From: Actinomycetes bacterium
GTDB lineage: Bacteria > Actinomycetota > Acidimicrobiia > Acidimicrobiales > Palsa-688
Length of the DNA: 41,537 bases
Reading direction: 5' to 3'
Assembly (NCBI GenBank): GCA_021809105.1
Contig: JAKBAM010000021.1
Span: 1-41,537 of the forward strand
The notes under the pieces are model-generated. The model did not search any database and had not been told where the DNA came from. It saw nothing but the letters and a program-made list of their open reading frames with translations. The translations under genes and the position numbers were made by a program. Of this stretch, positions 37,005-41,537 are shown one piece after another (position 1 is the stretch's first letter; every line of letters begins with the position of its first letter).

Positions 37005-38218
37005 CAGGCGGTCCTCCGCTGCAGCGGAGGGCGGCGGGTGTCCATCAGCAGGCGGAACTCCTCGAACAGGTAGCGGGCATCATGAGGGCCGGGACCGGCC
37101 TCGGGGTGGTACTGCACCGAGAACGCCGGTACCTCGGCGCTGGCGAGACCTTCCACCACGCCGTCGTTGAGGTTGACGTGGGTGACCTCGGCTCCCTGCA
37201 GGCCGGCTTCCGCTACGGCGTAGTTGTGGTTCTGGCTGGTGATCTCGACCGCGCTCGCTGGCAACTCGCTGCCGCGGGCCAGCCGGCGCACGGGATGGTT
37301 GCCCCCGTGGTGGCCGAACGGGAGCTTGTAGGTGCGGCCCCCGAGCGCTGCCGCCATCAGCTGGTGGCCGAGGCATATGCCGAACACCGGCACCTCGCCG
37401 AGGAGGCGGGCGACGGCGTCCACCGCGTAGGGCACAGCGGCGGGGTCGCCCGGACCGTTGGAGAGGAAGACCCCGTCCGGCCGGCGGTCGAGCACTGCGG
37501 CCGCCGGTGTGCTCGCCGGCACCACTTCGATCGTGGCCATCCGTCCCAATAGCTCGAGCATCGTCCGCTTGATTCCGAAGTCGTAGGCCACCACCCGGTA
37601 GGGGCCCTCGCCCACGGTGTAGGGCTCGGTGGTGGACACCGTGGCCACCAGGTCCACTCCATCGGTGCCACCCTCGGATCGTGCGGCTAGCAGGAGGCCG
37701 CTCTCGCTGCAGGCGCCCTCACCCTCAACCGGCCCGAAGGCGGCGGGCAGGGCTCCCGCCTCGCGCAGGTAGCGGGTGAGGCGTCGGGTGTCGACACCGG
37801 TGATCCCCGGGATGCCGTGGCGAACCAGGAAGGCCTCGAGGCTCTCAGCGGCCCGCCAGTTGCTCGGCCGATCGGTGAGTGATCTCACCACAACACCCCG
37901 GCAGTAGGGACGGACGTGCTCGTCGTCGGCGGGCGTGACCCCGTAGTTGCCGATGTGGGGATAGGTGAAGGTCAGGATCTGGCCGGCGTAGGACGGATCG
38001 GTGACGACCTCCTGGTATCCCGAGAGGACCGTGTTGAACACCACCTCCCCCGTGGTGATCCCGGCCGGCCCCGAATCGCTTGCAGCGCCTCCAGCCGTGG
38101 CGCCCATTGCCTCCCCCTCGAACGCGGTGCCGTCGGCGAATACCAGCAATGCCTTCACGCGACGCCCGGGTCTGGGCGCACCGTCCCTCACGGCGGCCTT
38201 CGATTCGCACCCGCTCAC
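37004..38218 (-). CDS. carA: carbamoyl phosphate synthase small subunit
   Basis: A 404-residue glutamine amidotransferase subunit that feeds ammonia to CarB. The N-terminal CPSase domain ([32 protein letters not shown]) precedes the class I GATase with [23 protein letters not shown] (nucleophile Cys) and [12 protein letters not shown] (catalytic His and Glu). GTG 38218 is chosen for its four-base overlap with pyrC (GTGA); GTG 38158, which gives [10 protein letters not shown], would be the more usual family start. Confidence 0.97.
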   Translation of the reverse strand: MSGCESKAAVRDGAPRPGRRVKALLVFADGTAFEGEAMGATAGGAASDSGPAGITTGEVVFNTVLSGYQEVVTDPSYAGQILTFTYPHIGNYGVTPADDEHVRPYCRGVVVRSLTDRPSNWRAAESLEAFLVRHGIPGITGVDTRRLTRYLREAGALPAAFGPVEGEGACSESGLLLAARSEGGTDGVDLVATVSTTEPYTVGEGPYRVVAYDFGIKRTMLELLGRMATIEVVPASTPAAAVLDRRPDGVFLSNGPGDPAAVPYAVDAVARLLGEVPVFGICLGHQLMAAALGGRTYKLPFGHHGGNHPVRRLARGSELPASAVEITSQNHNYAVAEAGLQGAEVTHVNLNDGVVEGLASAEVPAFSVQYHPEAGPGPHDARYLFEEFRLLMDTRRPPLQRRTA

Positions 38219-39660
38219 CGTTGGGCCTGACCGTTGACGACGACGGGCTCACCGGCGAGGACCGTGTGGCGGACCCGGCCTCTCAGGGTCCGACCAGCGA
38301 AGGGGCTGTTGCGGCTGCGGCTGGCCATGCGTGAGGGGTCCACCGTCCATTCGATTTCGGGGTCGATGATGCAGAGGTTCGCCGGCGCTCCGGCAGTGAT
38401 CGACAGGCCGTGCTCGGACAACCCGGCGATGGCCGCCGGCTGCCACGAGAGCAACGCCACGACGCGTTCGACGGGTAAGTCCAATTCGGTGAGGGCCACG
38501 GCCAGGGCGGTCTCCAAGCCGATCATCCCCGGGGGTGCCTGGTCGAACGGGGCTTCCTTGGATTCCTGCGAGTGAGGAGCGTGATCGGTGGCGATGGCGT
38601 CTATGGTCCCGTCTGCCAGTCCGGCCCGCACCGCAGCGACGTCGGCCTCGGTGCGCAGAGGCGGGTTGACCTTGTACACCGTGTCGTAGCCGGCGACGCA
38701 CTCGTCGGTCAGGCTCAGGTGGTGGGGCGTCGCCTCGGCAGTTACCGGGAGGCCCGAGGCCTTGGCCCCGCGAAGCATGGCGATGGACCCGGCCGTCGAC
38801 AGGTGCAGGAAGTGCACCGGCGTGCCGGTCAGCCGGCAGAGGGCCAGGTCCCGCATGACCATGAGCTCCTCCGCCTCGGCGGGCTGGCCTGGGATCCCCA
38901 GGCGACTCGACCACTCGCCCTCGTGCATGTGGCCCCCGGCCGCCAGCGAAGAGTCCTCGCAGTGCTGGGCCAGGGTCACACCGAGCGATGAGGCGTACTC
39001 GAGAGCCCTGCGCATCAGCCGAGCGTCTTGGACACCGCTGCCGTCGTCGGTGAACAGCTTGACGCCGAGGGCGGCCATCTCGGCCAACGGGGCCAGGCGG
39101 GTACCCGCTCGCCCGATGGTGATGGCTCCGGCGACGGCTACATCGCAGAGTGCGTCGCGGCCCAGGTCGAGCACCTGGCGTACCGTTGCCGCGCTGTCGA
39201 TCGCCGGGTCGGTGTTGGGCATCGCCACCACTGCGGTGTAACCCCCGAGAGCCGCGGAGCGCGATCCGGTCTCGACGGTCTCGGTCTCTTCCCTCCCCGG
39301 TTCGCGGAGGTGGGTGTGGAGGTCGACCAGTCCTGGAGCAACGAGGCAACCGCCGGCGTCGAGGACGACGGTGCCGGCAGGCGTGGACTCCACCCGGTTG
39401 CCGGCGCTGACCACTACACCGTCCTGGATCAAGACGTCCCCGGGACGAGTGCCGCTCGGATCGACCAGGGTGCCTCCGTGGATCAGGACCGTCGGCGGCC
39501 GGCGGCGAGCCCCGGCGTGTTGGCGGCTGGTGGCCGCCGGCCGGCGCAGCCCTCCGGCGTGGGCCGCGCCGCTCTGGTCGTAGGGCCCAGCCCGTCGCCG
39601 CGTAATGGCGTGATCAGGCCGAACGGTGCGTTCTGGCGGCAAGATATCTTCAGGCGGCAA
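38215..39660 (-). CDS. pyrC: dihydroorotase, odd N-terminal extension
   Basis: A class I dihydroorotase closing carbamoyl aspartate to dihydroorotate. Zinc and catalytic motifs are intact: [49 protein letters not shown]. From TTG 39660 (GGAG six bases upstream) it has 481 residues, of which the first 55 or so are Arg/Ala-rich and unlike the family, which should begin near [14 protein letters not shown] (about residue 57). No ATG, GTG or TTG exists closer, other than TTG 39642. The extension region also contains an 11-bp hairpin. It overlaps the pyrB stop by 11 bases. Confidence 0.93.
   Translation of the reverse strand: MPPEDILPPERTVRPDHAITRRRAGPYDQSGAAHAGGLRRPAATSRQHAGARRRPPTVLIHGGTLVDPSGTRPGDVLIQDGVVVSAGNRVESTPAGTVVLDAGGCLVAPGLVDLHTHLREPGREETETVETGSRSAALGGYTAVVAMPNTDPAIDSAATVRQVLDLGRDALCDVAVAGAITIGRAGTRLAPLAEMAALGVKLFTDDGSGVQDARLMRRALEYASSLGVTLAQHCEDSSLAAGGHMHEGEWSSRLGIPGQPAEAEELMVMRDLALCRLTGTPVHFLHLSTAGSIAMLRGAKASGLPVTAEATPHHLSLTDECVAGYDTVYKVNPPLRTEADVAAVRAGLADGTIDAIATDHAPHSQESKEAPFDQAPPGMIGLETALAVALTELDLPVERVVALLSWQPAAIAGLSEHGLSITAGAPANLCIIDPEIEWTVDPSRMASRSRNSPFAGRTLRGRVRHTVLAGEPVVVNGQAQR
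39496..39543. other. strong stem-loop at the start of pyrC
   Basis: CGGCCGGCGGC (39496-39506) pairs perfectly with GCCGCCGGCCG (39533-39543) around a 26-base loop. It lies just before the point where dihydroorotase homology begins, so it could shape translation of pyrC. GC bias alone makes such stems more likely here. Confidence 0.45.
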
Positions 39661-40699
39661 GGTCGACTCCGGAGCCCAGGAGCAGGTACAGGACGGCCAT
39701 TCGCACGGCTACGCCGTTGGCCACTTGGCGGGTGATGACCGAGGACGCCTGGTCGGCTACCTCGGCGGCGATCTCTACGCCCCGGTTGACCGGGCCTGGA
39801 TGCATGATCAGGGCGTCCTCGGATAGGAGCCGCGCTCGGTCGCGGGTCAGCCCGTAGGTGGCGGTGTACTCCCGAAGCGACGGGAGCAGTGCTTCGTGCA
39901 TGCGCTCTTGCTGCAGCCGGAGGAGGTACACGACATCGAGGGTCGGTAGCACTGCCTCGATGTCGTGGGACACCTGGACTGGCCAGCCGACCAGGCTCGG
40001 TGGCAGCAATGTTGGGGGCGCCACCAAGACGACCTGCGCGCCGAGTGCGGTGAAAGCCAGCACGTCGGAGCGGGCCACCCGGCTGTGGCGGATGTCGCCG
40101 ACGATGCCGATGCGCACTCCGTCGAGCGATCGCCCCCTACCAGTCGGGTCGGCTGCCAGACCGGTCGGCCTAGCGCCGGCTCTGGCCGACAGCGTCCGGG
40201 TGATCGTGTAGCAGTCGAGTAGGGCCTGGGTCGGGTGCTCGTGCGAGCCGTCGCCGCCGTTGATGACCGCAGCTTGGTGCAGCCAGCCTGCGACCTGCCA
40301 CGGCACGCCCGAACCGCCGTGGCGCACGACTACTCCGTCGATACCCATCGCCTCGATCGTCTCGACGGTGTCACGCAGCGATTCACCCTTGCCGACCGAC
40401 GAGCCCGACACGGAGAAGGTCATCACGTCGGCGGAGAGTCGCCGGGCGGCAGTCTCGAAGCTGAGCCGGGTTCGCGTCGAGTCCTCGAAAAACAGCGAGA
40501 CGACCGTCTTGCCGCGGAGGGCAGGGACCTTCGGGATGGCGCGCCCCGACACCTCCACGAAGGTGTCGGTGACGCGGAGGATCTCCTCGATGCCGTCGGC
40601 GCCGAGATCGGAGACCGACAGCAGGTGGCGAAGTGGGGTGTGTCCCGGGCCAGCGACGTTCGGGGCGGAGCTTTGGCGAAGGCTGGTGGCGCTCCTCAT
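39650..40699 (-). CDS. pyrB: aspartate carbamoyltransferase catalytic subunit
   Basis: A 349-residue enzyme making carbamoyl aspartate, the committed step of pyrimidine synthesis. FFEDSTRTRLSFETAARRL holds the carbamoyl phosphate STRTR motif, NGGDGSHEHPTQALLD and MHPGPVNRGVEI complete the active site. An insertion of about 15 residues (GARPTGLAADPTGRG) precedes the aspartate domain strand VRIGIVGD. ATG 40699 lies 22 bases after the pyrR stop. No pyrI regulatory subunit is present. Confidence 0.97.
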   Translation of the reverse strand: MRSATSLRQSSAPNVAGPGHTPLRHLLSVSDLGADGIEEILRVTDTFVEVSGRAIPKVPALRGKTVVSLFFEDSTRTRLSFETAARRLSADVMTFSVSGSSVGKGESLRDTVETIEAMGIDGVVVRHGGSGVPWQVAGWLHQAAVINGGDGSHEHPTQALLDCYTITRTLSARAGARPTGLAADPTGRGRSLDGVRIGIVGDIRHSRVARSDVLAFTALGAQVVLVAPPTLLPPSLVGWPVQVSHDIEAVLPTLDVVYLLRLQQERMHEALLPSLREYTATYGLTRDRARLLSEDALIMHPGPVNRGVEIAAEVADQASSVITRQVANGVAVRMAVLYLLLGSGVDLAA

Positions 40700-40721
40700 G
40701 AGCGCCCCATCCTGCGGCCCG

Positions 40722-41291
40722 TCACTTCGGGACCATGTCACCGAGGACCACGCCGGCCTCGCTGACATCCACCATCTCGTCGCGGCGCGTCGGTAGGTTC
40801 TTGCCCACGAAATCAGGCCTTATCGGCAGCTCCCTGTGGCCCCGGTCGACCATGACCGCGAGCTGCACCGCCCGGGCCCGACCGTAGTCCGCCAGGGCGT
40901 TGAGGGCCGCCCGCACCGTCCTCCCGGTGAAGAGCACATCGTCGACCAGCACGACGGTCTGGCCCCCCAGGTCGAACGGTATGTCGGTCGTGGCCTCCGG
41001 TAGCACCGGGCGCAGTCCGATGTCGTCACGGTAGAACGCCACGTCGAGGATGCCGGTGGGTACCTCGACGCCGGCGACTGTCTGGATCGTCTCGCTCAGA
41101 CGGCCGGCGATCCACACGCCTCCGGTCTGCAGCCCGACCAGCACCAGCCCGTCGGTGCCGTGGTTGCGCTCGATGATCTCGTGCGCCATGCGCCATACCG
41201 CCCGCTGCACGTCATCGGGCGCCATAACGCTGCTCCGCGCCGTGAAGACGCCCCCGTAGGGAGGCGCCAGTGCACGCTCTCGTTCGGCCAA
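40722..41291 (-). CDS. pyrR: pyrimidine operon RNA-binding regulator / uracil phosphoribosyltransferase
   Basis: A 189-residue PyrR that binds pyr mRNA in response to UMP/UTP and has weak uracil phosphoribosyltransferase activity. [34 protein letters not shown] and the PRPP loop [13 protein letters not shown] are diagnostic. The start is TTG 41291, with AAGGAG six bases upstream; an ATG 22 codons later would cut off a conserved helix. First gene of the pyr operon, and likely to control its own translation through the hairpin listed next. Confidence 0.96.
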   Translation of the reverse strand: MAERERALAPPYGGVFTARSSVMAPDDVQRAVWRMAHEIIERNHGTDGLVLVGLQTGGVWIAGRLSETIQTVAGVEVPTGILDVAFYRDDIGLRPVLPEATTDIPFDLGGQTVVLVDDVLFTGRTVRAALNALADYGRARAVQLAVMVDRGHRELPIRPDFVGKNLPTRRDEMVDVSEAGVVLGDMVPK

Positions 41292-41297
41292 CTGCGT

Positions 41298-41325
41298 CTC
41301 CTTGTCCGTGCCGGCCTCACGGGAC
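41298..41325 (-). promoter_or_regulatory. probable PyrR-binding RNA hairpin abutting the pyrR Shine-Dalgarno
   Basis: On the minus strand GTCC (41325-41322) and GGAC (41307-41304) close a stem whose interior reads CGTGAGGCCGGCAC. This resembles the PyrR-binding loop consensus, with GAGGC in the loop and closing UCC/GGA. The Shine-Dalgarno AAGGAG (41303-41298) starts at the next base, so bound PyrR would hide it, as in mycobacterial translational control. Confidence 0.6.
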
Positions 41326-41344
41326 CAGCTTCACGGTCGAAGCG

Positions 41345-41350
41345 ATGATA
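41345..41350 (-). promoter_or_regulatory. possible pyr operon -10 element (TATCAT)
   Basis: TATCAT on the minus strand would start transcription near 41338, giving a leader of about 47 nt containing the PyrR hairpin and the ribosome binding site. No clear -35 is seen. Confidence 0.4.
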
Positions 41351-41373
41351 GCCACGCATCGGACCCACGCGGG

Positions 41374-41402
41374 CCCCCGGGAGGTTATCCGCCTTCCGGG
41401 GG
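41374..41402. terminator. stem-loop upstream of the pyr promoter
   Basis: CCCCCGG (41374-41380) pairs with CCGGGGG (41396-41402), and AGG/CCT continues inside after one mismatch, with a loop of about seven bases. It may end transcription from the gene at the right edge. There is no U tract. Confidence 0.45.
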
Positions 41403-41442
41403 TCAGAGGAACCGCTCCGACGAACGGACCGGGCACTCCCCT

Positions 41443-41461
41443 GCCGAAACTGGGGTTCGGC
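41443..41461. terminator. small stem-loop upstream of the pyr promoter
   Basis: GCCGAA (41443-41448) pairs with TTCGGC (41456-41461) around a 7-base loop. It could be part of a terminator for the right-edge gene together with the hairpin at 41374-41402. Confidence 0.3.
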
Positions 41462-41497
41462 GGGTAGCGGATCGGCGCCGGCGGGCAGGCGGAGCGC

Positions 41498-41537
41498 TCA
41501 GTCCCGCTGCGGCGGGAGGTGCAGCCGCTCCAAGCCG
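41498..41537 (-). CDS. possible 3' end of a gene cut by the window edge
   Basis: One minus-strand frame reads GLERLHLPPQRD then TGA at 41500-41498, followed by two stem-loops and the pyr promoter region. This looks like a protein C-terminus, but about a dozen residues are too few to identify a family. Confidence 0.3.
   Translation of the reverse strand, partial: GLERLHLPPQRD

Noticed and set aside
32539..37073. Plus-strand frames of 290-460 codons opposite pyrD and carB
   Set aside because: Antisense shadows; no motifs and no start signals.
41326..41402. Bacillus-type PyrR attenuator (antiterminator/terminator pair)
   Set aside because: The only strong hairpin lies upstream of the probable promoter, and no terminator sits between the PyrR-like loop and pyrR.

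Overview
The window is a GC-rich chromosomal segment from an actinobacterium, most likely of class Acidimicrobiia. The evidence is a partial 16S rRNA gene whose hypervariable stretches resemble that class as I remember it, a gene for the actinobacterial nucleoid protein mIHF, a PriA without helicase motifs, a DUF1844 gene beside infC, and gene order close to two blocks of the Mycobacterium tuberculosis chromosome (infC to argH, and pyrR to ribH). It is dense housekeeping DNA. I see no prophage, insertion sequence, CRISPR array or defence island.

Layout, left to right; nearly all genes are on the minus strand and so are transcribed right to left. (1) The 5' half of 16S rRNA (1-778), its leader and a rrn promoter, with a 3-methyladenine DNA glycosylase gene just upstream. 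(2) Arginine biosynthesis 9149-2029, argC-argB-argD-argF-argR-argG-argH, without argJ. (3) A small plus-strand ORF of unknown function, then pheT, pheS and a soluble PAS histidine kinase. (4) A SPOUT RNA methyltransferase and the rplT-rpmI-infC operon, with a divergent DUF1844 gene. (5) A run fmt-rsmB-rpe-mog-ribD-ribE-ribBA-ribH-hisG-CSD-like (25050-17110) joining translation initiation, rRNA modification, the pentose phosphate pathway and riboflavin synthesis. (6) A divergent plus-strand pair of RNA methyltransferase genes (25123-26249). (7) priA-metK-coaBC-rpoZ-gmk-mihF. (8) The pyrimidine operon pyrR-pyrB-pyrC-carA-carB-pyrD-pyrF (41291-32001), without pyrK.

Genes inside each run are packed very tightly. 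About sixteen junctions use a 4-nt overlap of GTGA, ATGA or TTGA, which suggests translational coupling throughout. CarAB supplies carbamoyl phosphate both to PyrB here and to ArgF in the arginine cluster.

Nothing here looks like a wholly new system. The most interesting signals are regulatory. infC appears to start at AUA behind a well-placed Shine-Dalgarno (SD). The SPOUT methyltransferase and fmt both appear to start at CUG behind SD sequences. A PyrR-type RNA hairpin abuts the SD of pyrR. argC has an ARG-box-like palindrome against a promoter that would give a leaderless mRNA, and two further genes show the same TAnnnT-six-bases-start-codon layout. Other points are a shortened RsmB, a class 1B PyrD with no PyrK beside it, and an odd PyrC N-terminus.
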